Below are positions 1 to 8,317 of a DNA stretch of 57,131 nt, piece after piece (within the stretch, counting starts at the first letter, position 1; each line of letters opens with the position of its first letter). The DNA lies in assembly GCF_015546965.1 (NCBI RefSeq), contig NZ_JADMUF010000006.1, positions 62,597 through 119,727 of the forward strand. The letters are read 5' to 3'. Below the pieces are notes generated by a model. It worked only from the letters and a program-made list of their open reading frames with translations. It was not told the DNA's origin and searched no databases. Position numbers and translations under genes: made by a program. The DNA is from Collinsella aerofaciens (GTDB taxonomy: Bacteria; Actinomycetota; Coriobacteriia; Coriobacteriales; Coriobacteriaceae).

Positions 1-53
1 AGGGCGATGCCCATGGTTGCTCGTCTTGCTCTTCTTGCGAGAATGTCGTTCAT
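1..53 (-). CDS. N-terminus of a tandem paralogue of the neighbouring coiled-coil surface protein (partial)
   Basis: Only the first 17 codons are inside the window; the gene continues past the left edge. They repeat the start of the neighbouring gene (MNDILARRARR...ATMGIAL) almost exactly, with one RRA triplet fewer. The upstream bases, including a GAGGTG ribosome binding site, are also duplicated. It lies about 28 bases after the stop of the 82-1122 gene on the same strand, so the two form a tandem pair, probably co-transcribed. The rest of the protein is not visible, so the shared function (secreted, sortase-anchored) is inferred from the signal region only. Confidence 0.7.
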   Translation of the reverse strand, partial: MNDILARRARRATMGIA

Positions 54-81
54 CTCGGCACCTCATTTCAAGGGTCGGCGG

Positions 82-1122
82 CTATTTTGAGTTCTTGATG
101 CGGCGGGTGGCTGCGGCGGTTATTCCGAGGCCTGCGGCGGCGATTCCTGCTAGGGCGATTGCGCTTGGCGTTGTGTCGCCTGTGTTTGCGAGCTTGCCGG
201 CGGTCGTATTCGCTTGTTTGCCGTTGCCCGTGTTCGCCTGCTTGGAGGAGATCGGTGCGGTGTCTTTGCCGGTCGCGGGCGAGCTGGCGGGCTGTGTCGT
301 CTCGGCCGGTTGCGTCGAGCCGGAGGGAGGCGTCGTCTCGGTGGGTTGCGTTATCTCGGGCGAGGTGGCCTTGTCTGCTGCGGCCTTTGCCTCTTCGTAT
401 GCCTTGCAGGCGTCGTCATAGGCCGCTTGCGCCTTTTTCAAATTGTCGAGGAGCGCATCTCGCCAGGCTATGAACTGGTCGATGTTGGCTTTATATTTCT
501 CTGCAGAACTTTCACAGTCATTAACTCGTCTTTCCTGACTTTTGAGGCGGCGCTGGAACTCGTCAAGCTCCGTTTCACAATGATCTACATACGCTTTTGC
601 CCCTACGATCTCATTTTGCAACTGCCTTATTTGCTGTTTAACAGTTTTGACAAGCTCCTCGTCGCCGAGTGCTTCGAGTGCCTTAAGCACCTCAAGTTTG
701 TTGTCTAATTTTGCCTGGAGCTCGCTTACCCGGTTGCCAGCCTCGTCGTATTTGGCTTGGGCTGCATCGATGTCCGCTTGCATGGCAGGAAGGGATTCTT
801 TCGATTCGGCGGCTTGCGCCAACATCTCGTCGCGGTACTTTTGAAAACGGGCAATGTCATTATTAAAGCGCGCAATTTTCTCGGAACTCGCGGCCTTTTT
901 TGCGGCTTCGAGGTTTTTGAGCGCTTCCTGCATGGCTGCATACGCTTTTTCTTTTTCGGTGGCCGCGTCTTCCGTCTGCAAGGCAACTGCACCGATGGGG
1001 GAGCTGGTTTCTGCCGCGATCGCCGTTACGGGGGCGATTCCCGCGGCAAGTGCCACGGAAAGGGCGATGCCCATAGTTGCTCGTCTTGCTCTTCTTGCTC
1101 TTCTTGCGAGAATGTCGTTCAT
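82..1122 (-). CDS. Sortase-anchored coiled-coil surface protein
   Basis: This is a 346-residue secreted protein. Residues 1-37 are an Arg-rich signal peptide ending near AIAAETSS. Residues about 50-245 are Glu/Lys/Ala-rich with heptad character (coiled coil). Residues 250-290 are a Pro/Thr/Ser linker that would span the wall. The C-terminus holds LANTGD, a hydrophobic Ala/Gly/Ile segment and a basic tail (RRIKNSK), the layout of a class of LPXTG-like sorting signal common in Coriobacteriia. Two imperfect copies of the signal (QANTG, QANTT) precede the real one. No catalytic domain is visible, so a structural or adhesive role is likely. The ATG is preceded by TGAGGTG and is shared with the paralogue cut by the left edge. 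Confidence 0.8.
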   Translation of the reverse strand: MNDILARRARRARRATMGIALSVALAAGIAPVTAIAAETSSPIGAVALQTEDAATEKEKAYAAMQEALKNLEAAKKAASSEKIARFNNDIARFQKYRDEMLAQAAESKESLPAMQADIDAAQAKYDEAGNRVSELQAKLDNKLEVLKALEALGDEELVKTVKQQIRQLQNEIVGAKAYVDHCETELDEFQRRLKSQERRVNDCESSAEKYKANIDQFIAWRDALLDNLKKAQAAYDDACKAYEEAKAAADKATSPEITQPTETTPPSGSTQPAETTQPASSPATGKDTAPISSKQANTGNGKQANTTAGKLANTGDTTPSAIALAGIAAAGLGITAAATRRIKNSK

Positions 1123-1172
1123 CTCGGCACCTCATTTCAAGGGTTGGCGACTCACTTGGTAGCACTAATGTA

Positions 1173-1202
1173 AGTATATCAGGCGATTAACCCGCTCTTG
1201 AA
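1173..1202 (-). promoter_or_regulatory. Probable promoter of the coiled-coil surface gene
   Basis: Read on the minus strand there is a TATACT -10 box (1178-1173) and a TTCAAG -35-like box (1202-1197) with an 18-base spacer. They lie about 50 bases upstream of the ATG at 1122. The -10 is good and the -35 weak; no transcript evidence. Confidence 0.35.
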
Positions 1203-1298
1203 TCTCGCCAGAAATGACGAGTTGTTTACGCTTCTTTTGGGCTCACCGTACTATCATGATTCGAATTGAGTGTGAATGATGATAGGGAGCGCCTATAC

Positions 1299-3152
1299 AT
1301 GATTGAGCTGCTCAGGCGTTTTGGTGGTAAGTTTCGCCGATATATGGTGATCGGCCCTGCGTGCAAGCTGATCGAAGTGATCTTTGACCTGCTTACGCCG
1401 CTGGTGATTGCCCAGATGATCGATAAGGGCATCGGGGCGCACGACGTGAACGCCGTTATCCACTACGGTATGCTGCTTGCCGCCATGGCTGTGATCGGCA
1501 TCTCGTTTACGCTCGTCTGCCAAAAGATGGCGGCGCTGACCTCGCAGGGCATGGGCACCGACATTCGCGGCGCGCTCTACGAGCACATCAACAAGCTGAG
1601 CTATGCCGAACTCGACCGCTTTGGCACGCCGTCGCTTATCACGCGCATCACCAACGATGTCAACCAGGTGCAGCTTGCCGTGGCGCTGGGCGTGCGCATG
1701 CTCATCCGCTGGCCCTTCCTGGCGGTGGGCTCCATGTGCGCGGCCCTTGCCATCGACCTTAAGCTCGGCATTATCTTTTTAATCTGCACGCCCGCCATCG
1801 GCCTGGTGTTTTGGTTTGTCATGGCGCGCTGCATTCCGTACTACAAGCAGCTGCAGGCAAAGCTCGACCGCATTGCGCTCATTTGCCGCGAGGGGCTTTC
1901 GGGCGCTCGTGTGGTCCGCGCGTTTGTGCGCGAGGATCACGAGCGCGAGCGTTTTGCCCAGGCTGCCGATGACCAGGCACATGTCGCCATCGCGGTGGGC
2001 AAGCTCTCCTCGATTCTCAACCCCGTCACGTTTTTGGTGATGAACCTGGGCGTGTGCACCATCTTGTGGGTGGGCGGCATCCAGGTCAACGTGGGCGAAC
2101 TCACGCAGGGCCAGGTTATGGCGTTCGTCAACTACATGACGCAGACCCTCACCTCCATTGTCTATGTCGCCAACCTGGTCGTGGTCTTTACCAAGGCGAG
2201 CGCCAGCGCGTCGCGTATCAACGAGGTGCTCAACTGCGTGCCGAGCATTACCGACGAGGGCAACCAGCCGGTCGCGCTGCCCGAGCCGAGCGAACTGGCG
2301 GGTGGTGCTGCTCCGGTCCCCGCGCTGAGCTTTGACCATGCGAGCTTTTCGTTTGGCGCGGGCGCGGCAAATGCCGTGAGCGATGTGACCCTGGCGCTCC
2401 CGCTGGGCAAGACGCTTGGCATTATCGGCGGCACGGGCAGCGGCAAGTCCACGCTCGTCTCGCTTATTCCGCGCCTATACGATGCGAGTGCCGGCAGCGT
2501 GAGCGTGATGGGCGCCGACGTGCGCACCTGGCCGCTCGACCAGTTGCGCCGTGTGGTCGCGACTGTTCCGCAGCGCGCGTCGCTGGTGAGCGGCACCATC
2601 CGCAGCAACCTGACCTGGCGCGACGAGTCGGCAACCGATGAAGAGCTGTGGACGGCGCTCGATATGGCGCAGGCCAGCGAGTTCGTGCGCAACAAGCCGC
2701 AGGGGCTCGACGCCCCGGTCGAGGCGGGCGGCAAGAACTTCAGCGGCGGTCAGCGCCAGCGCCTGACCATTGCGCGTGCTCTGGTGGGCTCGCCGCAGAT
2801 CCTGATTATGGATGATTCCGCCTCGGCGCTCGACTTTAAGACCGACACGGCGCTTCGCCACGCCATTCGCGAGCGCAGCGTGCGCGGCGCCGCCGAGGGC
2901 GGGTTGCCGCTGACGACTGTCATCGTGAGCCAGCGCGTCTCGACCGTGCGCGATGCCGACATGATCTGTGTGCTCGATCACGGTTCGGTTGCGGGCCTGG
3001 GTACGCACGACGAGCTGTACGCAAGCTGCCAGCTCTACCGCGAGATTTGCCAGTCGCAGCTCCGCCGTGAGGAGCTCGAGGGCCAGCAGGGGAGTGCGAC
3101 GCCCGCTTCGGACTCCGCCCCTGCATCCACCCGCGCAAAGGAGGGCTGCTAA
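1299..3152 (+). CDS. ABC exporter subunit with degenerate ATP site (heterodimer partner 1)
   Basis: This is a fused membrane/ATPase half of a type IV (multidrug-like) ABC exporter. The N-terminal ~300 residues contain six hydrophobic segments. The nucleotide-binding domain has Walker A GGTGSGKST (about residue 377), signature FSGGQRQR (about 481) and Walker B ILIMDD (about 501). The residue after the Walker B Asp is Asp instead of the catalytic Glu, the hallmark of the degenerate half of BmrCD/TM287-288-type heterodimers. I chose ATG 1299, preceded by AGGGAG at a normal distance, over an in-frame TTG at 1266 with no clear ribosome site. It is immediately followed by its partner, with stop and start touching. 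The substrate cannot be read from sequence. Confidence 0.88.
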   Translation: MIELLRRFGGKFRRYMVIGPACKLIEVIFDLLTPLVIAQMIDKGIGAHDVNAVIHYGMLLAAMAVIGISFTLVCQKMAALTSQGMGTDIRGALYEHINKLSYAELDRFGTPSLITRITNDVNQVQLAVALGVRMLIRWPFLAVGSMCAALAIDLKLGIIFLICTPAIGLVFWFVMARCIPYYKQLQAKLDRIALICREGLSGARVVRAFVREDHERERFAQAADDQAHVAIAVGKLSSILNPVTFLVMNLGVCTILWVGGIQVNVGELTQGQVMAFVNYMTQTLTSIVYVANLVVVFTKASASASRINEVLNCVPSITDEGNQPVALPEPSELAGGAAPVPALSFDHASFSFGAGAANAVSDVTLALPLGKTLGIIGGTGSGKSTLVSLIPRLYDASAGSVSVMGADVRTWPLDQLRRVVATVPQRASLVSGTIRSNLTWRDESATDEELWTALDMAQASEFVRNKPQGLDAPVEAGGKNFSGGQRQRLTIARALVGSPQILIMDDSASALDFKTDTALRHAIRERSVRGAAEGGLPLTTVIVSQRVSTVRDADMICVLDHGSVAGLGTHDELYASCQLYREICQSQLRREELEGQQGSATPASDSAPASTRAKEGC

Positions 3153-5012
3153 ATGAATCCGTATACTTCTTCCGGTTCGGTCGCCACGATGACGGCCAAT
3201 GTGTCCGGCAACGATAACCTCAACGACCTGGGCGACGGCCCGCGCCAGCCCGGCGATCCCGAGCGCTATCCCGTGGGCGCGGTGACCCGTCGCCTGATGG
3301 GCTATGTCCGCCCGCATTGCATTTCGTTTGCGGCGTCGTTTGTGAGCGCCGCCATCTCGGTGATCTTGCAGCTCTACACGCCCATCCTCATCGGCGAGGG
3401 CATCGACCTCATCGTTGCCGCCGGACGGGTGGACTTTGACGCGCTGTTGCCGCTCGTCACCAGGCTCGCGATCGTCGTGGTTGGTGCCGCGGCCTTCCAG
3501 TGGCTGCAGGGCTATTGCGTCAACCGCCTGTCCTACGAGACGGTGCGCGACATGCGCGTGGAGGCGAGCGACAAGCTCAGTCGCATGCCGCTCAGCTTTA
3601 TCGACAGTCATGCCCACGGCGACCTTATGAGCCGCGTGGTCAACGACGTCGACCAGGTGGGCGACGGCCTGCTGCAGGGCTTCACCCAGCTCTTTACCGG
3701 CGTCATCACTATCGTGGGCACGCTCGCGTTTATGCTCTCCATCAACCTGACCATGACGCTCGTGGTGGTGCTCGTCACGCCGCTTTCCATCTTTGCGGCC
3801 GGCGCCATCGCCAAGCTCTCCAACAAGAGCTTTACGGCTCAGCAGCGCATTCAGGGCCAGCTTGGCGGCCATATCGAGGAGTATGTGGGCGAGCAAAAAC
3901 TCGTGGACGCGTTTGCCTATGGCTCGCGCGCTCAGCAGCGCTTCGATGCCTTCAACGCCGAGCTCTATACGGCGGGCGAGCGTGCGCAGTTTATGGGTTC
4001 GCTCTCCAATCCTGGCACACGCTTTATCAACAATATCATCTACGCCGTGGTGGCCGTGATCGGCTGCGTGGGCGTGATCACGGGCGTGCCCGCGGCACTC
4101 ACGGTGGGCGGCGTGCAGATCTTCCTGTCCTACGCCAACCAGTACACCAAGCCGTTCAACGAGGTCACCAACGTCATTACGCAGATCCAGACGGCCTATG
4201 CCTCGGCGCGCCGTATGTTTGCGCTGCTCGATGCGCGCGAGCAAGAGCCCGATGCAGCGGATGCCGTTGAGCTCGCAGCTCCGAAAGGCGAGGTCGCCTT
4301 TGAGCATGTGGACTTTAGCTATGTGCCCGACCGCAAACTGCTACAGGACATCTGCATCGATGCTAAGCCCGGCATGCGCTTTGCCCTGGTCGGTCCCACG
4401 GGCTGCGGCAAGACGACGCTCATCAACCTGCTGCTGCGCTTTTACGATATCGATGCGGGGCGCATCGTGGTCGACGGGCATTCCTCGCGCGACTACACGC
4501 GTGAGAGCCTGCGCCGCGCCTTTGGCATGGTGCTGCAGGACACCTGGCTGTTCGAGGGCACGGTGGCCCAGAACATTGCCTACGGTTGCCCCGATGCCAC
4601 GCGCGAGCAGATTGTCGAGGCCGCCAAGCGCGCGCACGCGCACAAGTTTATCGTGCAGCTGCCAGGCGGCTACGATACGGTGATCGGCGAGGACGGCGGC
4701 ACGTTTAGCCAGGGTCAAAAGCAGCTGCTGTGCATCGCGCGCGTCATGCTCACCGATCCGGCGATTCTGCTGCTGGACGAGGCAACGTCGAGCATCGATA
4801 CACGTACCGAGCTGCAGGTGCAGGCGGCATTCGACGAGCTCATGGCCGGTCGCACGAGCTTTGTCGTGGCGCACCGCCTATCGACGATCCGTAACGCCGA
4901 TTGCATCCTAGTCATGCGCGACGGGCAGATTATCGAGCGTGGCACGCACGACGAGCTGCTAGCGGCAGGCGGCTTCTACGCCGAGCTCTACCGCAGCCAA
5001 TTCGCCCAGTGA
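3153..5012 (+). CDS. ABC exporter subunit with consensus ATPase (heterodimer partner 2)
   Basis: This 619-residue transmembrane-ATPase half-transporter starts on the base after the stop codon of the preceding ABC gene, so the two are translationally coupled and probably form a heterodimer. The nucleotide-binding domain shows Walker A GPTGCGKTT (about residue 414), signature FSQGQKQ (about 518) and Walker B ILLLDEATSS (about 538) with the catalytic Glu. The partner lacks that Glu, so the heterodimer has one consensus and one degenerate site. The N-terminal ~45 residues are a hydrophilic cytoplasmic extension. Families like this export drugs, lipids or peptides; no adjacent biosynthetic gene or regulator points to a substrate here. 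Confidence 0.88.
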   Translation: MNPYTSSGSVATMTANVSGNDNLNDLGDGPRQPGDPERYPVGAVTRRLMGYVRPHCISFAASFVSAAISVILQLYTPILIGEGIDLIVAAGRVDFDALLPLVTRLAIVVVGAAAFQWLQGYCVNRLSYETVRDMRVEASDKLSRMPLSFIDSHAHGDLMSRVVNDVDQVGDGLLQGFTQLFTGVITIVGTLAFMLSINLTMTLVVVLVTPLSIFAAGAIAKLSNKSFTAQQRIQGQLGGHIEEYVGEQKLVDAFAYGSRAQQRFDAFNAELYTAGERAQFMGSLSNPGTRFINNIIYAVVAVIGCVGVITGVPAALTVGGVQIFLSYANQYTKPFNEVTNVITQIQTAYASARRMFALLDAREQEPDAADAVELAAPKGEVAFEHVDFSYVPDRKLLQDICIDAKPGMRFALVGPTGCGKTTLINLLLRFYDIDAGRIVVDGHSSRDYTRESLRRAFGMVLQDTWLFEGTVAQNIAYGCPDATREQIVEAAKRAHAHKFIVQLPGGYDTVIGEDGGTFSQGQKQLLCIARVMLTDPAILLLDEATSSIDTRTELQVQAAFDELMAGRTSFVVAHRLSTIRNADCILVMRDGQIIERGTHDELLAAGGFYAELYRSQFAQ

Positions 5013-5440
5013 GCAAGCCCGCGGGACAAATTAATCAGAAGTGTTTGTCCCAAGATTATGCATTCTATCTGCGGCGTGGTGACGATTGACGAAATAATGT
5101 GGTGACGATTGATCTCGATTGGGGGCGCTGGGAAACTTAACTGTTTCAAAGCGTATACCTTTTGAGACGTCGTGGCCTTGAATATGAACAATAAGATGCG
5201 TATCAGCTCTCGATTTGTCGCGAATCTCCGCGAAAGCTTGCGAACCATCGCGAAATCCTGTGGCCCATTCGCGATGGTTCGATGATGGGACCGGCTATAC
5301 CGGTTTTTCGATATGGCTATGGCAGTTTTTATATATCGAGTGAGCACGAAGGGCCAGAAACTCGACTCGCGGAGGGGGCGGCGGCAACCCGCTGGTGAAG
5401 GGAGTTAAGTTGGCGGGTTCGATCTCCCGGTTCTAAAAAT
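5013..5440. other. Intergenic region with direct repeats, no convincing gene
   Basis: After the ABC pair there is a short inverted repeat (GGGACAAA/TTTGTCCC, 5022-5051), a possible terminator. A 14-base direct repeat GTGGTGACGATTGA follows at 5076 and 5099 (23-base period), then several CGCGAA words and a long hairpin listed separately. At 5286-5300 a small ACCGG/CCGGT hairpin is followed by a T run. Near 5390-5437 one frame could be the end of a decayed gene, but there is no start and no recognisable family. Confidence 0.4.
5241..5281. repeat. 14-bp perfect stem-loop in the AAA gene upstream region
   Basis: Arms CGAACCATCGCGAA (5241-5254) and its exact complement (5268-5281) enclose a 13-base loop. 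No T run follows, so it is not an obvious terminator by itself. Confidence 0.6.
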
Positions 5441-5478
5441 ACTCAGTATACTGAGTGATTTTACTCAGTATACTGAGT
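5441..5478. repeat. Pair of 16-bp palindromes upstream of the AAA/DUF4143 gene
   Basis: ACTCAGTATACTGAGT occurs perfectly at 5441-5456 and again at 5463-5478. The centre-to-centre distance of 22 bp (two helical turns) puts both on the same DNA face. They end 27 bases before the ATG at 5506, where operators or promoter elements would be. A closely related pair lies after the gene at 6720-6757. I interpret them as protein binding sites, possibly of the encoded ATPase/nuclease-like protein or of a cognate repressor. Confidence 0.75.
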
Positions 5479-5505
5479 ATTTAAGAAACAAGGAGGTAGA
5501 TTGAC

Positions 5506-6699
5506 ATGTTTGAGCGCCATCAAGTTGCCGTGATAGCCCAGAGGATGCGGGAAACGAATAATCCGTTGATGCAATTTATAATCGGGCCCCGCCAAACGGG
5601 AAAGTCGACCATGTTCGTGCAGGCGTTGCACCATGCAGACATGCCCTGTCACGTGGCCAATGCGGACGATGTTGTGAATCCCGATGCCAGCTGGCTGCAA
5701 ATCGAGTGGCAACAGGCAAGAAACCTCACGTCTGGAGGTAAGGTCCCGGCCGTCTTCGTTGTTGATGAGATTCAAAAGGTGCAGAGTTGGTCCACGGTCG
5801 TCAAGGGATTGTACGACCGGGATCGCCGGGAGGGGACGCCGCTCAAGGTCATTTTGACCGGATCGTCGTCGCTGCTGCTGCATAAGGGCTTGGAAGAATC
5901 CCTTATGGGCCGTTACGAGCTCATTCGGTCGCCGCATTGGTCCTATCGCGAGTGCAGCGAGGCCTTTGGCTTTTCTTTTGAAGACTATCTCTATCACGGT
6001 GGATATCCGGGTGCGGCGCCGCTGGTTTCCGATGACGCCCGTTGGCGAAACTATATCCGAGATGCGATCGTCGAGCCGGCGATCTCGCGCGATGTTCTCT
6101 CGTTGGAGAATATCCGCAAACCGGCGCTGATGCGCGCGCTCTTTTGGCTCGCGGCAAGCTATTCGGGGCAGGAGCTTTCGTATTCAAAAATGGTAGGCCA
6201 GCTGCAGGATGCCGGTAACACGGTCACGGTCGCCGGGTATTTGGACCTGCTGGGCAAGGCCGGTTTGGTTACGGCGATTCCCAAGTTCAGTGACAAGGAG
6301 CTCGCAAAGCGCCGAAGCACCCCGCGGCTCATGGTTTATGACACGGCGTTTATGACGGCGCTCGGCGATAAGGGCCGAGCAGAATGGCTGGAGGATTCGG
6401 CGCGGCGGGGTCATTTGGTGGAATCGGCAGTGGGTGCACGACTGCTTGCGCGCGCGCCGGAAGAGGGTTTTGAGGTCATGTGGTGGCGTGAAGGCGTCAA
6501 AGAGGTCGACTTTGTGCTGCGAAGGGATGATGCGCTGAGCGCCATCGAGGTCAAAAGCGGTGGAGAGTCCGGCCAGAGTGGCATGTCGACGCTCCTAAAA
6601 AAGTATCCGCGAGCCAAGCGGATCGTCGTGGGAGGGGCGGCGGCCGGGGCGTGCGCCGTGGAGGATTTTCTGCTCGATAAGGTGACGCTGTTTAACTAG
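5506..6699 (+). CDS. AAA ATPase with C-terminal DUF4143 / PD-(D/E)XK-like domain
   Basis: The protein has 397 residues. The N-terminal AAA_14-type ATPase shows Walker A GPRQTGKST (residues 27-35) and Walker B VFVVDEIQK (about 84-92), followed by a sensor-like LTGSSS. The C-terminal DUF4143 region ends in a VDFVL...AIEVKSG pattern, which matches the D-(x)n-E-x-K core of PD-(D/E)XK nuclease folds. The family is abundant in gut bacteria and its biological role is not established. The ATG follows a strong AAGGAGG. The gene stands alone, with paired palindromes immediately before and after it, and has no obvious operon partner. A second, diverged member of the same family is encoded at 40776-42146. 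Confidence 0.82.
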   Translation: MFERHQVAVIAQRMRETNNPLMQFIIGPRQTGKSTMFVQALHHADMPCHVANADDVVNPDASWLQIEWQQARNLTSGGKVPAVFVVDEIQKVQSWSTVVKGLYDRDRREGTPLKVILTGSSSLLLHKGLEESLMGRYELIRSPHWSYRECSEAFGFSFEDYLYHGGYPGAAPLVSDDARWRNYIRDAIVEPAISRDVLSLENIRKPALMRALFWLAASYSGQELSYSKMVGQLQDAGNTVTVAGYLDLLGKAGLVTAIPKFSDKELAKRRSTPRLMVYDTAFMTALGDKGRAEWLEDSARRGHLVESAVGARLLARAPEEGFEVMWWREGVKEVDFVLRRDDALSAIEVKSGGESGQSGMSTLLKKYPRAKRIVVGGAAAGACAVEDFLLDKVTLFN

Positions 6700-6719
6700 C
6701 CTGAGCAAATTGAGAAAAT

Positions 6720-6757
6720 ACTCAGTACACTGAGTGAAATTACTCAGTGTACTGAGT
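6720..6757. repeat. Pair of 16-bp near-palindromes downstream of the AAA/DUF4143 gene
   Basis: ACTCAGTACACTGAGT (6720-6735) and ACTCAGTGTACTGAGT (6742-6757) are reverse complements of each other. They have the same 22-bp phasing and nearly the same 6-base separator as the upstream pair. The two ~43-bp blocks (5438-5482 and 6717-6761) therefore act as near-identical flanks around one gene. Confidence 0.75.
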
Positions 6758-6762
6758 ATTTT

Positions 6763-7145
6763 GACTTGGGCGTTGGATGGGTGCTCGGCCGCCGCGTGCG
6801 ATGGCGAAAACCGGGCCAGGCCTTACCAGCGGATATGCATGCAGGAGGGGCTCCAATTTTCATGTCCCACTCGTATCGTCTGTCAGAAACCTGACGAATG
6901 ACCTGTCTCCCTGTCATGCCCTTGTCACAAATCTATTAACGGGACCGTCAAATTTCCTCCTGAATTTTCTGACGGTACCGCGGTTCCCGCATGATTTTAG
7001 GGACTTGCGCTTCAGGCGGCTTTATCCATTGATGTCAGCTGTGCCGTCAATCAGCAGAAGTTGGTTTACATCTGTGGTTTTAGTACTAAGATATGCTTCT
7101 AATAAATTGCATTAGTGGCTTTAGTTTTGGGGGAAACGAGGCAAC
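6763..7145. other. Intergenic region with an imperfect stem-loop
   Basis: This ~380-base stretch is lower in GC than its surroundings. It contains an imperfect inverted repeat around 6940-6990 (CCGTCA ... TGACGG). The only open frame (6777-7115) has an atypical composition and no ribosome site, so I do not call it. The promoter for the flavodoxin gene is presumably in the AT-rich end (7080-7130). Confidence 0.4.
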
Positions 7146-7151
7146 GTGACT

Positions 7152-7703
7152 ATGACGTGCTCTTTGGTGGTTAACAGCAAGAGCGGTAATACCAGGATGG
7201 TTTCGGGCGCGATCAAGCGCGCTCTGCAGGCTGCGGGCGTTGAGTTTGTCCACGCCGCGGCGTTGAGTGACGATGCGGACGCAGATCAGGTTGCGCGCGA
7301 GGCGCAGGGCGCCTGCGCGGCCGACACGGTGCTCGTCGGTTTTTGGTGCGACAAGGGCGCATGCACGCCTTCGGTCGCGGCGTTGCTCTCCGCTCTGCAC
7401 GGCAAGCGCGTTTTCCTCTTTGGTACCTGCGGCTTTGGCGCTAGCGAGGATTACTTTAGGCAGATTATCGACCGCGTGACGTCCAATTTGGCCGGAGATG
7501 CCGAGCTTGTGGGCTGGGCCATGTGCCAGGGCAAGATGGGCCCCGCGGTCAAGCAGCGCTACGAGGCCATGCTCGAGCAAGATCCCGACAATACCCGCTT
7601 TAAGATGCTGCTCGACAACTGGGTTGCCGCAAAGGATCACCCCACCAAGGAGGATCTGGACAACATGGCTGCAGCCGCCAAAAAGGCCGTGCTGGGGGAG
7701 TAA
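7152..7703 (+). CDS. Small flavodoxin-fold protein
   Basis: This is a 183-residue single-domain protein. The N-terminal SLVVNSKSGNTRMV is the FMN phosphate-binding loop of flavodoxins (S/T-x-S/T-G-N-T). Further flavodoxin-like strands are VLVGFWCDKGACTPSV and RVFLFGTCGFGAS. It probably carries electrons in the cytoplasm. Annotated relatives in gut Firmicutes and Coriobacteria include the BilS group that accompanies bilirubin reductase, but no bilR is next to it here, so that name is not justified. An in-frame GTG lies at 7146. I prefer ATG 7152 because GAGG at 7138 sits 10 bases upstream of it. A hairpin element follows the stop. Confidence 0.7.
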   Translation: MTCSLVVNSKSGNTRMVSGAIKRALQAAGVEFVHAAALSDDADADQVAREAQGACAADTVLVGFWCDKGACTPSVAALLSALHGKRVFLFGTCGFGASEDYFRQIIDRVTSNLAGDAELVGWAMCQGKMGPAVKQRYEAMLEQDPDNTRFKMLLDNWVAAKDHPTKEDLDNMAAAAKKAVLGE

Positions 7704-7744
7704 CTCCGGCGCTGACGGCGGTCGGTCCATCTTTCTAAATGTAA

Positions 7745-7873
7745 CGTCCTCCCGGGCGTCGGGGCACGAAGTTCCCTGCTCTGCAGTCCTGCGCAAGACG
7801 AAGGCCACATTAAGTGGCCTTCTTTGCGTGCGGAACTCGCGATGAACTTCGTGCCCCGCCGTCCGGGAGGACG
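7745..7873. repeat. Long hairpin element, copy A (30-bp arms, conserved ~70-base core)
   Basis: Arms 7745-7774 and 7844-7873 pair over 30 positions with two exceptions. The 69-base centre contains an inner hairpin GAAGGCCAC/GTGGCCTTC. The reverse complement of the centre is nearly identical to that of copy B (12637-12766), while the arms differ in sequence and yet remain self-complementary in both. It lies between the flavodoxin gene and the large surface protein gene. It could be a structured RNA, a strong terminator, or a palindromic mobile element. Confidence 0.75.
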
Positions 7874-7963
7874 CCTCTTTATTGATGGGAGGCCTGATAG
7901 GTCGATGGTTCCGTGCCCGGATGCGTCCAAAGTGAGACGGGCTTTCCGGATGGGCAGGCTTTC

Positions 7964-8198
7964 GGAAAATGCGTCCCGGAATTTGCCTTTGGAATGGGAC
8001 GCCGTTTCCCAATGAGGCTCAAGCGGAAAATGCGTCCCGGAATTTGCGCTCAAAGTGGGATGCGGTTTCCGGTTGAGGGTCTAAGGGGAAAGTGCGTCCC
8101 AGAATCGACGCTTGAAATGGGATGCAGTTTCCCGATGAGGCACTCGACGGAAAATACATCCCAGAAATGGCCTTTGAGCTGGGATAAGATTTCCGCGG
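7964..8198 (+). repeat. Tandem array of four ~62-bp palindromic units
   Basis: Units start at 7964, 8025, 8087 and 8149 (spacings 61, 62, 62). Each has a left half like GGAAAATGCGTCCC and a right half like GGGACGCCGTTTCC, so each unit can fold into a hairpin. A degenerate fifth unit may precede them at about 7901. A single inverted unit lies after the surface protein gene at 12504. An open frame of 109 codons through the array is only a translation of the repeats. The array is upstream of the surface protein start and may contain its regulatory region. Confidence 0.75.
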
Positions 8199-8317
8199 CA
8201 TCTCGGATTCTCAAAAATGAGACACGCCGTTGGCGAAAATGAGACACGTGATATCGGGCGTCGGACGTATCATTTGCAAAAATGAGCAGACTCCACTCGA
8301 GTAAAGCGAGGTCCCCC

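Noticed and set aside
1266-1298. TTG start for the first ABC gene
   Set aside because: It has no ribosome site; ATG 1299 has AGGGAG at the right distance and fits homologous N-termini.
5386-5437. tRNA 3' half (GGTTCGATCTCC-like)
   Set aside because: The T-stem does not pair properly and no anticodon or D arm or acceptor partner could be found on either strand.
6777-7115. A 112-codon frame in the gap before the flavodoxin gene
   Set aside because: Composition is random-like, no ribosome site is present, and it overlaps an inverted repeat and promoter-like DNA.
7964-8198. CRISPR array
   Set aside because: Units are palindromic along their whole length, there are no unique spacers and no cas genes.
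7913-8242. A 109-codon frame over the tandem palindromes
   Set aside because: The frame exists only because the repeat unit length is close to a multiple of three over part of the array; the peptide is a repeat translation.
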